A stretch of DNA of 64,000 nt, taken from NCBI RefSeq assembly GCF_000367925.1, contig NZ_KB849176.1, positions 548,191-612,190 of the forward strand. Reading direction: 5' to 3'. The translations under genes and the position numbers were made by a program. Positions within the stretch are counted from its first letter, which is position 1. Each line of letters begins with the position of its first letter. Origin of the DNA: Acinetobacter bohemicus ANC 3994. Its GTDB lineage: Bacteria > Pseudomonadota > Gammaproteobacteria > Pseudomonadales > Moraxellaceae. The notes beneath the pieces were generated by a model. It saw nothing but the letters and a program-made list of their open reading frames with translations. It ran no database searches and was not told the origin of the DNA. Positions 7,870 through 17,619 of the stretch are shown here, piece after piece.

Positions 7870-9096
7870 ATGGCAAAACTCGTTATAAGTCTGACAGACA
7901 AACAGCTTAAAGCTGCGATTACTAATCACAGAAAAGAAGAAAATAAAGCATTGGTTAAGCTTGCCGATGGTAATGGACTTTTTTTTATTATTGATAAAAA
8001 TGCATATATTTATTGGCGTTTTGACTATACAAGGCCAATAAGTAAAAAGCGTAACAGCATTTCGTTTGGAACATATCCAGAGGTGTCTTTAGCGGAAGCA
8101 CGTGAAAAAAGAGCTGAATATAGAAAATTAATTGCTCAAGAAATCGACCCGGCTATTGAAAAGCAGAAAATTGAGGAAAAAGCTCAATTTGCTTTAAATA
8201 ATACATTTAAGGCTGTAGCTGAAGAATATCGCAAAACAGAAGAGCTTGAACCCAGCACGCAACGACGTAATGAATTTGTTTGGACTAAATTATATATGGC
8301 GATAGGTAATTATCCTATCTCAGATATTACTGCTGCACAGATTTTAGATGCTTGTCGATTATACGAAAAACAAGGCAAAACAGATTCAGCTAAACGGATG
8401 CGAAGTAAGGCTTCGCAAGTTTATCGCTATGCGATTGCATTGGGATTGTGTCAATTTAATGTAGCTGATCAGATCAGTGGAATTTTAAAAACAGGAAAGG
8501 TACAACATAGATCAGCTATTACTGATACTGAAATGTTGGGCCAATTGTTGAAAAATATAGACCAAAACTTTGGGCGTGGTGAAATTGTAGTTGATTATGC
8601 TGTTAAAATTTTACCGCATGTTTTTGTTCGCCCAGGCGAGTTGCGTGCTGCAAAATGGGCTGATATTGATTTTGAAAATAGATTGTGGAAATACACACCA
8701 CCCAAAACAAAAAATCAAACAGCACTAGAGCACATCGTTCCTTTGTCGGATCAAGTATTTTCATTTTTTAAAGATCTGTATGTAATTACAGGACAAACTG
8801 AATATTGCTTTACTTCGATGCGTAATTCGCAAATTGTCATTAGTGACTCAACAATTAATAAGCGCCTTAAGCAATATGGGTTTGAAAATGGTGAAACGAC
8901 AGGCCATGGTTTTCGAGCTACTGCACGGACGTTACTTGATGAAGTTTTAAAATTTCCAATTGAGCGTATAGAGCAGCAGCTGGCACATCAAGTCCGAGAT
9001 ATGCATGGGCGAGCGTATAACCGTACTCGATATCTTGATGAGCGCAAGGTGATGATGCAAGCTTGGTCGGATTATCTAGACTCACTGAAGGTATAA
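7870..9096 (+). CDS. int: P4-type tyrosine integrase
   Basis: This enzyme should catalyse site-specific integration and excision at tRNA-Arg. The N-terminal 100 residues are the DUF4102-type arm-binding domain (SISFGTYPEVSLAEAREKR). A core-binding domain follows (about 110-200). The catalytic domain shows RPGEL (Arg254), HGFRATART (His346, Arg349), LAHQ (His373) and the RAYNRTRYLDER segment with nucleophile candidate Tyr383. Length 408 is typical of P4/CP4-57 integrases. The gene starts 165 bases inside attL and reads inward. A palindrome (TAAATATTC-TGC-GAATATTTA) overlaps its stop and may end transcription weakly. Confidence 0.96.
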   Translation: MAKLVISLTDKQLKAAITNHRKEENKALVKLADGNGLFFIIDKNAYIYWRFDYTRPISKKRNSISFGTYPEVSLAEAREKRAEYRKLIAQEIDPAIEKQKIEEKAQFALNNTFKAVAEEYRKTEELEPSTQRRNEFVWTKLYMAIGNYPISDITAAQILDACRLYEKQGKTDSAKRMRSKASQVYRYAIALGLCQFNVADQISGILKTGKVQHRSAITDTEMLGQLLKNIDQNFGRGEIVVDYAVKILPHVFVRPGELRAAKWADIDFENRLWKYTPPKTKNQTALEHIVPLSDQVFSFFKDLYVITGQTEYCFTSMRNSQIVISDSTINKRLKQYGFENGETTGHGFRATARTLLDEVLKFPIERIEQQLAHQVRDMHGRAYNRTRYLDERKVMMQAWSDYLDSLKV

Positions 9097-9292
9097 ATAT
9101 TCTGCGAATATTTAGCTTTTATAGAATTAGATTTCTATCTACTTTTAGTATTGATTCTTAGCTTTGCTCACAATAATTGGTAGCCTGTAAAAAAATAAAG
9201 CTGTCCATATTCTTTAGAGGTCAGCAGTTCATTTTAAGTCATAACTTTGTTGCTTTGGTGCATCACCACGGAGCGTTAAGATATCTGCCGCC

Positions 9293-10645
9293 TTAGGTAA
9301 TTAAGAATCTAGCTATACCACTATGTAGTTTTTTTCGGTAATTTTTTACACCTGTAGTAATATTGTCTTTCGACATTTCTATGCTGTTAATTTCAAATTT
9401 ATTTAATTTATAAGAGATAGCATTCACATGTTTTGCTTTGAGTGGAAGTGTTTGAGCAGCTAAGTCCGAATTAGAATTAATCAGGCTACATAGATAACGC
9501 ATGAATTGATTACCGTCTATGGGTTTTACTAATTCATCATATTTTTTTTGGTAATGTGCTTTTAATTGCTTAAGTAGCATCAGTTTTTCTGACGGCCGAT
9601 TAGTATCAAGAATGATTGCATCAGCCTTTAATTTCTCAGTTAGTCTAAATTGTTCAAGTTCGACTGTATGATGTGTTCTATTAAAGTCATGATAAAGCAG
9701 TGCGACCATTTCTCCACGTACTTCTTTATAAGTTACCGTATTGGTGTCTGATTTTTTTTTAGTATTTTTATTTAGGATTGGTTCAACTGCCCATAATAGA
9801 TCGATAATAGATTGAGCTTGCTGGGTTGATTTTGCGATATCAGAATCTGTTTTTGCAGTACTAATGTCGAAGGAACTTTTATGAACATAAAATTCGACTA
9901 AAAATGATGATAAGGTTTGAGCTAAAGTTGTCGTATCTTCAATCAACGGTACATTTAAGCCTAAAAAATTGTATTCAGCTGGATCCGCACTAATATTTAC
10001 TTCTGTGAAAGCTTGATTGAAATCTGTGAATAGAAAAGCAGGATATCGAGTATAAGACTGCATATAATTCAAGTAAGCATATCGTATTTCTGGGTTGCTT
10101 GGACTGGAGGAGGCATATGCTTCTAATATTAAATAATCGGTATAAAGTTGTTCTAGATCAATTTCAGTGGTGATAGCTGCGATACTAAACTTAGAAAATA
10201 CTTGAAAAACATCACATTCGTATTGTTGGAATGTTTGATCATAGTGTTTTAAAAACTCAACATACTTTTCTGTAACCTGAGTGTATATGTGGTGTATTGA
10301 GCTTATGTTAATTCCATAGTTGGCAAAGATGTGGTCAAACATAAATTGCTGTGTGATTTTCATCTTTCCACATTGGCATGCATCGAGCAACCTTTCTAGA
10401 AAAGATTCTGTTTTTAAAAATAATGATACTTCCTGTTCAGCATGTTCAACCTTCCAATACTTAATTAATTGGATTTTTACAAAACTTCCAATTTCTGCTT
10501 TAAATCTTAAAAGCTCAGAAAATAGTATGGGATATGTGTTCTCAAATTCTCTTTTTTTATTAAGCGTTTGTAATATGCGTTTATAAAAAATCAAAGTAGT
10601 TTTGAATGGTAGAAAATCTGTAGGTGAGGGTGCTTTAGAACTCAT
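9293..10645 (-). CDS. Island protein of unknown function, 450 aa
   Basis: No family recognised. The protein is soluble, predicted largely helical, and without signal peptide or membrane spans. The N-terminal part is rich in aromatic and acidic residues (LLDACQCGKMKITQQFMFDHIF); the C-terminal third is Lys-rich (LMLLKQLKAHYQKKYDELVK). It is read divergently from the adjacent alpA, sharing a 93-bp promoter region, so AlpA could control it. The place between integrase and alpA is often occupied by variable cargo. It could be a regulator or an uncharacterised defence protein; nothing visible decides this. Confidence 0.8.
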   Translation of the reverse strand: MSSKAPSPTDFLPFKTTLIFYKRILQTLNKKREFENTYPILFSELLRFKAEIGSFVKIQLIKYWKVEHAEQEVSLFLKTESFLERLLDACQCGKMKITQQFMFDHIFANYGINISSIHHIYTQVTEKYVEFLKHYDQTFQQYECDVFQVFSKFSIAAITTEIDLEQLYTDYLILEAYASSSPSNPEIRYAYLNYMQSYTRYPAFLFTDFNQAFTEVNISADPAEYNFLGLNVPLIEDTTTLAQTLSSFLVEFYVHKSSFDISTAKTDSDIAKSTQQAQSIIDLLWAVEPILNKNTKKKSDTNTVTYKEVRGEMVALLYHDFNRTHHTVELEQFRLTEKLKADAIILDTNRPSEKLMLLKQLKAHYQKKYDELVKPIDGNQFMRYLCSLINSNSDLAAQTLPLKAKHVNAISYKLNKFEINSIEMSKDNITTGVKNYRKKLHSGIARFLIT

Positions 10646-10738
10646 TGTGCGAATTTTGTATTGCTGTCTTTTCGGATCAGGTTAACTGAAACTGCGTTTG
10701 TTTCCAATACAGATTATTGGATCTAGACAGGTGAAAAT

Positions 10739-10933
10739 ATGAATACGCAAATTATCAAACTACCTCAGTTGACTGTACTAACTCAGCTGAGCCGATCAAC
10801 TATTTACGAGAAAATTAACCCAAAATCGAAACGCTACGATGAGTCGTTCCCGCGACCTATAAAGCTAAGTTTGTCCGCTATAGGCTGGTTTGAGCAGGAC
10901 ATCGTTGATTGGCTAAATTCGAAAAAAAGTTGA
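10739..10933 (+). CDS. alpA: AlpA-family regulator / excisionase-like MerR-HTH protein
   Basis: A 64-residue winged-helix protein of the AlpA family (phage P4/CP4-57), which activates or assists excision and represses or activates island promoters. Signature: LSRSTIYEKINPKSKRYDESFPRPIKLS (HTH and wing) and IGWFEQDIVDWLNSK. AGGTGA lies just upstream of the ATG. Divergent from the 9293-10645 gene and ahead of the replication-type operon. Confidence 0.9.
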   Translation: MNTQIIKLPQLTVLTQLSRSTIYEKINPKSKRYDESFPRPIKLSLSAIGWFEQDIVDWLNSKKS

Positions 10934-11164
10934 TGCCATCAGCGCGATAACTTAACACACCCCAAACGAACCCATACCTCGATTGCACCGTAAACCCTGA
11001 GTTTCAATACGATGGATTTATGGTGTGGTCTGCATTCGGCTATTTGTGGAACTTATATGATTAATATATTACCTATTAACTATAAGTAATTAAATTATAT
11101 AAATATTTAATAAATTTAATATCCATAAGCTTGAATGTAATGAATTACTGATGAGTCTATTATC

Positions 11165-12496
11165 ATGAACCACATACCCTATGTTATGAACAATAATCAG
11201 AAACCAGTTTTATCCAATGAATACTTAACACATGTACCAGAACCATTTCTGAAAAAGCAAACAGAAATAAATGAAACTGATCCATCAGATCAGTCAGTTC
11301 AAATGACAGTCACAGCAGAAGAACAATTTCTATTACTCAATTCTATGTATGACGGATGCTTAAATGCAGCAGATGATCAGCATACAGGTTCATTGGTGCT
11401 AGATTATTTAACGGAATATAATGAAGAATTTGATCACTATGTTATTCGGTCTAACCCTGAAGCTGAGAAAATATTTGTTCGGATAGAATTGGTTAATAGA
11501 ATAATTGAAAAACAACATGTACAGGCTTATCAGGAGTTACATGCAAATAATCCTCTTAAGAAGCCCTATAATAAGTCCGGAATGGTTGATAAGCAGTTAA
11601 TACATTTACTTAAAAAAGTGATTGAACAAGGTTGTAAGCCATTAGAAAAATATGATTGTGAACATAGTAAAATAGTTGTACAGGCTTTTAATGAACTTTT
11701 AAACCAATTTGACCGTAGAGACTTACATTCATTTTTTAATATTCCAAATGAGCCTTTTGCGGTGAACAGTCCAGCTGGAGCTAAGGTATTTATCAGCTTT
11801 ACTCAGCTAATGAATCAATTTGTTGAACGTATATATCAGCTTACTCAAGAGCAAGAATTTAAGTACCAGCAAAAGAAGCGAATGGACCGCTCGCGATATC
11901 AGCAGAAAGTTGCAACAGAATGTGTTGATGCAATACTGGCTAAACATTCCAGAATCGTTGTTGTACGTATTGATTTTCGTTATGGTAAAACACAAGATCC
12001 AAGCCTTAGCCAAGTTAAAGAAGATTTAATAACATGCCTTCGGTATATAAAGCGTACTAAGAGTTTGCATGTATTAGGGTATACGTGGAAACTGGAATTT
12101 GCTGAGCATACAGGCTATCACTACCACTGCTTTTTCTATTTGGATGGTCGTGAGCATTCACAGGATATTAAGTTAGCACAGCAAATCGGTGAGATTTGGA
12201 AAAAAGTGGTTGGTAGTGAAGGTGCTTACCATAATTGCAATCTTGATGCACATAATGGCAAATATCTAGAGATTGGTATTGGCACAGTACAGCGTAATGA
12301 TTTAGATAAATATCGCATTTTGATTGAAGTTATCCGATATATCACGAAACGAGATCAGTTTATTGTACATAAACGGATTCTAGAGGATGAGCAAAAAGAG
12401 CGAGAGCTAACTGATAAAAAGGCTTATTTTGTCCGTGTATTTGGTACGAGTTTTAAAATAAAACCTACCGTAAATACTAAGCAGAAGGGTGCATAA
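11165..12496 (+). CDS. YagK/YfjJ-type HUH-like replication protein
   Basis: The C-terminal half resembles the YagK/YfjJ (inovirus Gp2-like) domain of P4-like islands: IVVVRIDFRYGKT (motif 1), GYHYHCFFYLDG with a His-x-His pair at His319/His321 (metal-binding HUH motif), then YRILIEVIRYITKRD carrying candidate nucleophile tyrosines. Such proteins are thought to nick and initiate rolling-circle-type replication of excised islands. The N-terminal 240 residues are of unknown function. It overlaps or abuts the next gene (ATG at 12498), so the two are one operon. The 230-bp AT-rich gap upstream (10934-11164) could hold an origin. Confidence 0.75.
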   Translation: MNHIPYVMNNNQKPVLSNEYLTHVPEPFLKKQTEINETDPSDQSVQMTVTAEEQFLLLNSMYDGCLNAADDQHTGSLVLDYLTEYNEEFDHYVIRSNPEAEKIFVRIELVNRIIEKQHVQAYQELHANNPLKKPYNKSGMVDKQLIHLLKKVIEQGCKPLEKYDCEHSKIVVQAFNELLNQFDRRDLHSFFNIPNEPFAVNSPAGAKVFISFTQLMNQFVERIYQLTQEQEFKYQQKKRMDRSRYQQKVATECVDAILAKHSRIVVVRIDFRYGKTQDPSLSQVKEDLITCLRYIKRTKSLHVLGYTWKLEFAEHTGYHYHCFFYLDGREHSQDIKLAQQIGEIWKKVVGSEGAYHNCNLDAHNGKYLEIGIGTVQRNDLDKYRILIEVIRYITKRDQFIVHKRILEDEQKERELTDKKAYFVRVFGTSFKIKPTVNTKQKGA

Positions 12497-12497
12497 A

Positions 12498-13433
12498 ATG
12501 ACACATTATGCTGCAATTCCTCAAACCCAAGCTTTACAACAGACACAATTTTTTCCGTTTACGTTGGATACTCAAGCACATTATTTTTTAAGTCAAAGTG
12601 TAAGAAATGCCAGTCGAATTGAAAATGGAAAGCTTTTGGTACGGGACAAACGTGCACCGAAATGTCTGGATCAAGACTATCGAGCATTCTTGAATTTTCT
12701 ATCGTGGTTGAATCATTACCGTGTAGCACTACATGGATTTCAACTGAATCCGTATTGGAATGCCATGCTGGATTCAGCAGGTTTTTCTCATTACGGTAAT
12801 TTGAGCTATAGTCTGGCGAATGCTGAAAATATTCATGAAAAGTTTAAATTTAAGTTTGTAAAAAGACGAATTGCGCTGGAAAATTCTACATTTATAGCGC
12901 CTATTACAGAGCAAATAAAAATACAAAAGGCAGTATTTAAACGCTGTGTGGATAAGCATAAGCAATTGAATTGCTTGTTCTTGGAATTACCGTGTATTTT
13001 TATCAATCCATTGCAATTCCATGATGAAGTTAAATTACCGAAGATTACTCGTGATTGGCTGAAGCGTTTGCATAAGTCCGATGAGTTAACTAGCAAGTTG
13101 TATGATGTGCAATGGCGTATTGTAAAGTCATTAAATGGTATTTACGTGATCCATGCAATGATTTATGTCATTGGTGATGAAGCACAATATTCAGATTTTA
13201 TTTTACAAGAATGGAAAGGAACGTGCTTAGCAGAGGGGTATGAGCTTATGCAAGGGTCGCCATATCAAGTTTTGGAAAAATATTGTTATTTCGCGGACAG
13301 TGATACGCGTAGCTTTTGGCGTTTACAGATTGAGCTTTGCAATGAACCATTCAAAATTTATCGATATGCAAGTGAACATATTTCATATTTGTGGCAAACC
13401 TACACAGGTAATATACCTGTTAAGGGGAAGTAG
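12498..13433 (+). CDS. Island protein of unknown function, paired with the HUH protein
   Basis: 311 residues from the ATG at 12498 (GAAGGG 8 bases upstream); a GTG at 12489 would add three residues. No family recognised. The protein is basic and aromatic-rich (YRAFLNFLSWLNHYRVALHGFQLNP; SFWRLQIELCNEPFKIYRY) with no membrane span or signal. It starts 1 base after the HUH protein stop, implying translational coupling and a shared role in island replication or mobilisation. A strong hairpin follows. Confidence 0.75.
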   Translation: MTHYAAIPQTQALQQTQFFPFTLDTQAHYFLSQSVRNASRIENGKLLVRDKRAPKCLDQDYRAFLNFLSWLNHYRVALHGFQLNPYWNAMLDSAGFSHYGNLSYSLANAENIHEKFKFKFVKRRIALENSTFIAPITEQIKIQKAVFKRCVDKHKQLNCLFLELPCIFINPLQFHDEVKLPKITRDWLKRLHKSDELTSKLYDVQWRIVKSLNGIYVIHAMIYVIGDEAQYSDFILQEWKGTCLAEGYELMQGSPYQVLEKYCYFADSDTRSFWRLQIELCNEPFKIYRYASEHISYLWQTYTGNIPVKGK

Positions 13434-13442
13434 TTGATGCAT

Positions 13443-13471
13443 AAGGCGTTCAATATAGAACGCCTTTTTTT
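13443..13471 (+). terminator. Intrinsic terminator
   Basis: AAGGCGTTC, 6-nt loop, GAACGCCTT then a T-run. Ends the replication-type operon; A-rich on its other side, so it may also serve the leftward lipoprotein gene. Confidence 0.85.
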
Positions 13472-13497
13472 ATACTTGTATGGATTCCTGTCATTAA

Positions 13498-14019
13498 TTA
13501 AAAATTATAGGTATAGGTCAAACCACTGTTGGTGGTGAGGGTCACCTCACGCACATTTTCAGCAGCACAACCCAGATAGACCTGAGCCACTGAGCCATAG
13601 CGCATATTTTGATAATCATAAAAACCTTTGGTTCTACAATTACCGCGATTGATTGATACGTTGGTCAGGGTGGTTGGATCATCATTTAGTGACATGATAT
13701 TGAGTTTATCTACATAGCCTGTCCCGGAATATTGCGAATGATCACGATGGACACGCACTTCAAACTGTTCTTGGATCGGTTGTTCCTGTGACAGTTCGGT
13801 CATTTGCTCAGCATCAGCGCCATTTTCTAAAAATGATTTATCAACGACAAAATCATCTTCGGATTGATTGGTCGTCTCAGACTGATCAGAAGTACTATGC
13901 TCAGCAGCGCTTGTTTGCGTTTGGGTATCTTTAGGCTCTGGCGCATCATTGCCTGAATTACAGGCTGTTAAAGTCAGCAACAGCACACTAGATAAAAAAA
14001 TAGATGGAATAAAATTCAT
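13498..14019 (-). CDS. Hypothetical lipoprotein, 173 aa
   Basis: N-terminal signal with lipobox LTAC (Cys20), then a low-complexity Ser/Thr/Glu/Gln linker (about 21-85) and a folded C-terminal domain with three cysteines (RGNCRTKG; YLGCAAENV) that probably form a disulfide. The C-terminal domain is beta-rich (REVTLTTNSGLTYTYNF). No family recognised. It follows another lipoprotein gene on the same strand (107-bp gap) within the island, so it is surface cargo; phage exclusion or adhesion are possibilities without direct support. Confidence 0.75.
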   Translation of the reverse strand: MNFIPSIFLSSVLLLTLTACNSGNDAPEPKDTQTQTSAAEHSTSDQSETTNQSEDDFVVDKSFLENGADAEQMTELSQEQPIQEQFEVRVHRDHSQYSGTGYVDKLNIMSLNDDPTTLTNVSINRGNCRTKGFYDYQNMRYGSVAQVYLGCAAENVREVTLTTNSGLTYTYNF

Positions 14020-14126
14020 TATAAATACCTGTTCTTAATCGAATATGGTGATCTACAGGGGGAAGCCCATTTTTGTATGTTTAATAGTTTCTTAAGATCA
14101 ATTTTTGATCTTGATAAGTTTGAGAA

Positions 14127-15245
14127 TCACTCACCGATCTTTTTAAACACATTCTCGATCGGCGTGTAGTTATCCAAAGTAAAATCAAAGTTAATTGGCT
14201 TTTTTAATGGAATATCAAATTTCTTTAATCGAGCATTTTCGATACCGTTGAAATGCTTTCGTTGAAAAGACATCGTACTCGGTTCAAGTATTGCGATAGA
14301 TTCATTTGCTGAACCAGTTTGAGTGGTGCTGGCTTGATAAATGACTAAGCTATCCAACGCCAATTTATTCTGATTAAAGTTAAAAATGTAACCGACATAC
14401 TTTTGTCCACTAGCCGTAATAATCTTTTGTGCTAGCTCTGGCGTGGATGGGGCTGTGAAATTCACGATCAGATCAGATGCGAAATTCATATTTTCAAAAT
14501 GCAATTGTTTCGAATCAGCATCATAGTAAACAAAATTATCAATCGTGCCACTTGGTCGATCATTGGGTGTATAGCTGCTCGACATGAACAGACTCTGTCC
14601 AGAAATGGCATTTAAACTGATTTCTAAAAGTTTCAAATCATAATTCAGATTGGCATTTTTAATATCTAGCTCATTTTGAAGTGCTTGAATACGTTGTTGA
14701 TATTGTTCTGTACTTTCAAATTGATCTTTTTGCGGTGGAATGACTTGCATCGTCGATCTTATATAATTGATGGCTGTGTCATGTGCTGCACGTAAGGAAT
14801 AATCGTCACCTAAAGCAAAGCTGAATGCAGGAAATTGTTGACCTGTATGCCCGATCACCAGAATTTGATCGTTATTTAAAGCCAGAGTATTTCTTAAGTC
14901 GTTCAGAACCGTTTGGAAATTCACGCAATTTGCACAATAGTCTGCTGCATCCGAATTTTCAGCAAACATCTGCAATCCAGATATGGTTTGATACGGCGGA
15001 TAAAAAGAAAAATACCCCTCATCTTTTATTAATTCCTGAAAGCTTTCTCCTGTTTTTGTCAGCGGAGTGGTGATTTTATTTCGAGCGATCAGTAAAGGAG
15101 AGGCAACCACCTGTGCAGGGGTATCCTCATTCAATGACATTTTTTCAATACTTTGATTAACTTCTTCGTTCTTTGCATCGTTTTGTGGTTTTGAACAGCC
15201 GACTAAAGCTAGGCTGGTCAGCAGTGCAATTGCAACGTATTTCAT
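14127..15245 (-). CDS. Hypothetical lipoprotein, 372 aa
   Basis: Signal peptide with lipobox ALVGC (Cys17), then an extracytoplasmic domain containing ADYCANCVNF (CxxC), a DQILVIGHTG strand-turn, and a coiled-coil-like stretch at about 185-215 (FESTEQYQQRIQALQNELDI). The C-terminal half is beta-rich. No family recognised. The pair with the smaller downstream lipoprotein suggests a joint envelope function. Ahead of it lies an 800-bp gene-free stretch. Confidence 0.75.
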   Translation of the reverse strand: MKYVAIALLTSLALVGCSKPQNDAKNEEVNQSIEKMSLNEDTPAQVVASPLLIARNKITTPLTKTGESFQELIKDEGYFSFYPPYQTISGLQMFAENSDAADYCANCVNFQTVLNDLRNTLALNNDQILVIGHTGQQFPAFSFALGDDYSLRAAHDTAINYIRSTMQVIPPQKDQFESTEQYQQRIQALQNELDIKNANLNYDLKLLEISLNAISGQSLFMSSSYTPNDRPSGTIDNFVYYDADSKQLHFENMNFASDLIVNFTAPSTPELAQKIITASGQKYVGYIFNFNQNKLALDSLVIYQASTTQTGSANESIAILEPSTMSFQRKHFNGIENARLKKFDIPLKKPINFDFTLDNYTPIENVFKKIGE

Positions 15246-16043
15246 TCCATTATTTCCCCATCAAATATTTTTAAAGTTTTAAAAATTAAATATGAAATTG
15301 ACTGTAATTTCAAATACATGTTGATTGGCTGTCACAGGTTCTAGGTATGCTATTACGGAATACAAGAATGACAACTCAAATCAGCTGTGCAATGAATTTA
15401 TGATTTTTTATCCAGCACAAAACACCACTGACCAAAATGAATTCAGCAGTTAATTGGGGCCTTGAATCAATCAGAACACAACAAAAGCGTGTGATAAATG
15501 AATCGGAATGAAATGCCTGAGAGGCGGAGAAAGTTTAGGAGAATAAAGCACAGTAAATTGTATCATAGTTGACTATTCCTTTTGTGATCAGAAGTAGTCT
15601 TACCAAATTACTGTCAAATAATGGTGGCAAGACTAGAAGGGTTGACAGACTGATACAAAAGGAAATCAGCGCACGCAAGCGTGCCCCTCCTAGCCTCACC
15701 ATAAAGGCGTGACTTAAGAGAACGCACAAAAACCTATATCGCGTTTGTTGTGCGCCTTTTGTAAACGGTCTGTCAAAACCGACTGGCAATGTAGGCCAGC
15801 CCTTGCATCATAATCGCTGATAAAAATCAGGTCAATTAATCCCTGTATCAAGACATTAAAATTGATCTAAAAAAGCATCGATTGAAATCACATTCTAAAA
15901 AAATACAGATACATATCATCTGAATGAGAAGCATACGGTTCCTTGAAAACAGCCCTATGCAATAACCCGATTCACGTTTTGCCTGCTTTCCCCCAAAGCA
16001 GGCTTTTTTTATTTCACTCATTTTTATTACAGGAATTATTCAG
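15246..16043. other. Gene-poor 800-bp leader with inverted repeats
   Basis: No convincing gene. GC-richer than its surroundings at 15640-15830, with short inverted repeats (GCGCACGCAAGCGTGC at 15669-15684; GCGCACAAC with a distant GTTTTTGTGCG). An 84-codon minus-strand frame (15535-15789, TTG start) covers this area but resembles a by-product of structured DNA. The stretch ends with the hairpin at 15981. It may encode an untranslated leader or regulatory RNA for the zinc-ribbon/DUF932 module. Confidence 0.4.
15981..16010 (+). terminator. Terminator-like hairpin just before the 16044 gene
   Basis: GCCTGCTTT, CCCCC loop, AAAGCAGGC, then seven T. It lies 34 bases before the next start codon, upstream of its Shine-Dalgarno, so it may act as an attenuator. 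Confidence 0.75.
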
Positions 16044-16361
16044 ATGAGTTTGCCATGTCCTTATTGTCAGTCCCGAGACACGGTACTGCTGGAATCTCCA
16101 CAACATTTAGTCATCAACAGCAATTTACCTTCAGCGCAAAACAATGTGATGTCACCGCTGGCACTGGCGACCTTGGGCATCAGTGTTTCTAAAAGTTTAA
16201 ATATCCCCCCGATTGCAGGCGCCTTAGTGGGTGTATTGATTGGAGGTATTTGGATGCTGATGACCGAGGATGAAGTTCAAAAAAGCTCTCATCCTGTTTA
16301 TACCCGACATTATTACTGCAATGACTGTGACCGCGATTTTAGTCCGAGCCTGCGTAACTAA
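16044..16361 (+). CDS. Small zinc-ribbon membrane protein, 105 aa
   Basis: Two CxxC pairs, CPYC at residues 5-8 and CNDC near residue 92-95, bracket a hydrophobic helix (IPPIAGALVGVLIGGIWMLM). This is a split zinc ribbon with one membrane span. AGGA precedes the ATG by about 9 bases. Function unknown. It heads the DUF932/YqaJ/Gp3-like module. Confidence 0.75.
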   Translation: MSLPCPYCQSRDTVLLESPQHLVINSNLPSAQNNVMSPLALATLGISVSKSLNIPPIAGALVGVLIGGIWMLMTEDEVQKSSHPVYTRHYYCNDCDRDFSPSLRN

Positions 16362-16424
16362 TTTTTAAATGAATTTATCCAATTACCTTTTACAGCAATT
16401 TAACTTTTTATAGGAATTAAAATC

Positions 16425-17471
16425 ATGGCACATCAACTTGAACAAATGGCCTATGTCGGAGAGACCCCTTGGCATGGTTTAGGCAACCAACTGACCCAAA
16501 ATCAACCGATCGAAGTCTGGGCACAGCAGGCAGGCATGGACTGGCAGATTGAATCTTCAGATGTCAGCTATATGGCTAAAAATGATCGTGGACAAAGCAT
16601 CATCATGCCTTATGAAGAACAACGGGTTTTATATCGCTCTGATACCCATGCACCATTGTCTGTGGTCAGTCAGCGTTATCAGGAAGTCCAACCTAAAGAG
16701 ATTCTATATTTCTACAAAGACCTGACCGAACAATCAGGCTTTGAACTGGAAACAGCAGGCGTACTCAAAGGCGGGAAAAAGTTCTGGGCATTGGCAAGAA
16801 CAGGACAAACAACATCACTCAAGGGTAAAGATGTTAGTAATGGCTACATCCTCTTAGCCACAGCCTGTGATGGGACCCTTGCAACCACAGCACAATTCAC
16901 TTCAATCCGTGTGGTGTGTAACAACACACTGGCGATTGCCTTAAAAGGACAAAACTCAAGCGCAGGAGTGGTTAAAGTCCCGCACAGTACTAAGTTCGAT
17001 GCCCAGAAGATCAAACAGCAATTGGGGATTTCAGTCCGTGCATGGGATGAACACATGTATGAAATGAAACAACTCAGTCAGCGTAAAGTCACACAAACTG
17101 AAGCGGCAGCGTATTTTGATGCGGTGTTTAATAATACCAGTCTCAATCCAATCGAGCAGGATGAAGGTATTATTCAGTTCTACCGCAATGTAGCTACACA
17201 AGCCAACTCAGCCACTAAAGCTGACAACAAGACTGAACCGAATGGACGAGCCATGTCAAAAGTCATGACCATGTTTAACGGACAGGGGCGTGGAGCGGAG
17301 CTCAGTTCAGCCAAAGATACGGCTTATGGCTTGCTTTGCAGTATCACAGAATTTGCAGATCACGAGCGTCGTGCCATGAGTCAGGATCACCGTCTCGATT
17401 CTGCATGGTTTGGTGCTGGAGCAGGGCTTAAGCAACGTGGACTGGAACAAGCTTTACGCATGTTGGCTTAG
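16425..17471 (+). CDS. DUF932 phage/plasmid-like protein
   Basis: 348 residues matching the DUF932 (phage/plasmid-like protein) family: AYVGETPWHGLGNQL near the N-terminus, DRGQSIIMPYEEQRVLYRSDTHAPLSVVS, RVVCNNTLAIAL and the C-terminal GRGAELSSAKDTAYGLLCSITEFADH. Biochemical role is unknown; members travel with recombination genes on plasmids, phages and islands. It is preceded by AGGA and followed by a hairpin, then by the YqaJ nuclease, which suggests a shared role in DNA metabolism. Confidence 0.92.
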   Translation: MAHQLEQMAYVGETPWHGLGNQLTQNQPIEVWAQQAGMDWQIESSDVSYMAKNDRGQSIIMPYEEQRVLYRSDTHAPLSVVSQRYQEVQPKEILYFYKDLTEQSGFELETAGVLKGGKKFWALARTGQTTSLKGKDVSNGYILLATACDGTLATTAQFTSIRVVCNNTLAIALKGQNSSAGVVKVPHSTKFDAQKIKQQLGISVRAWDEHMYEMKQLSQRKVTQTEAAAYFDAVFNNTSLNPIEQDEGIIQFYRNVATQANSATKADNKTEPNGRAMSKVMTMFNGQGRGAELSSAKDTAYGLLCSITEFADHERRAMSQDHRLDSAWFGAGAGLKQRGLEQALRMLA

Positions 17472-17558
17472 TTTCAAACAATCTATTGATTAGCCTAAGT
17501 AGACTCATCGCAATACTGAAATGCTCAACCTTACAAATACTTAACTCACTCATTCAAA

Positions 17559-17587
17559 AGCTGTGTCTACGGACACGGCTTTTTTTA
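17559..17587 (+). terminator. Terminator-like hairpin before the YqaJ gene
   Basis: AGCTGTGTC, short loop, GACACGGCT (one G-T pair) and a T-run. It lies 33 bases before the YqaJ start codon. Confidence 0.7.
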
Positions 17588-17619
17588 TGCCCAAAATTCA
17601 ACAATGACAGGAAATAGCT

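Noticed and set aside
15535..15789. 84-codon minus-strand frame with TTG start
   Set aside because: Overlaps inverted repeats in a leader-like region; no family and no ribosome site seen. Left as part of the non-coding stretch.
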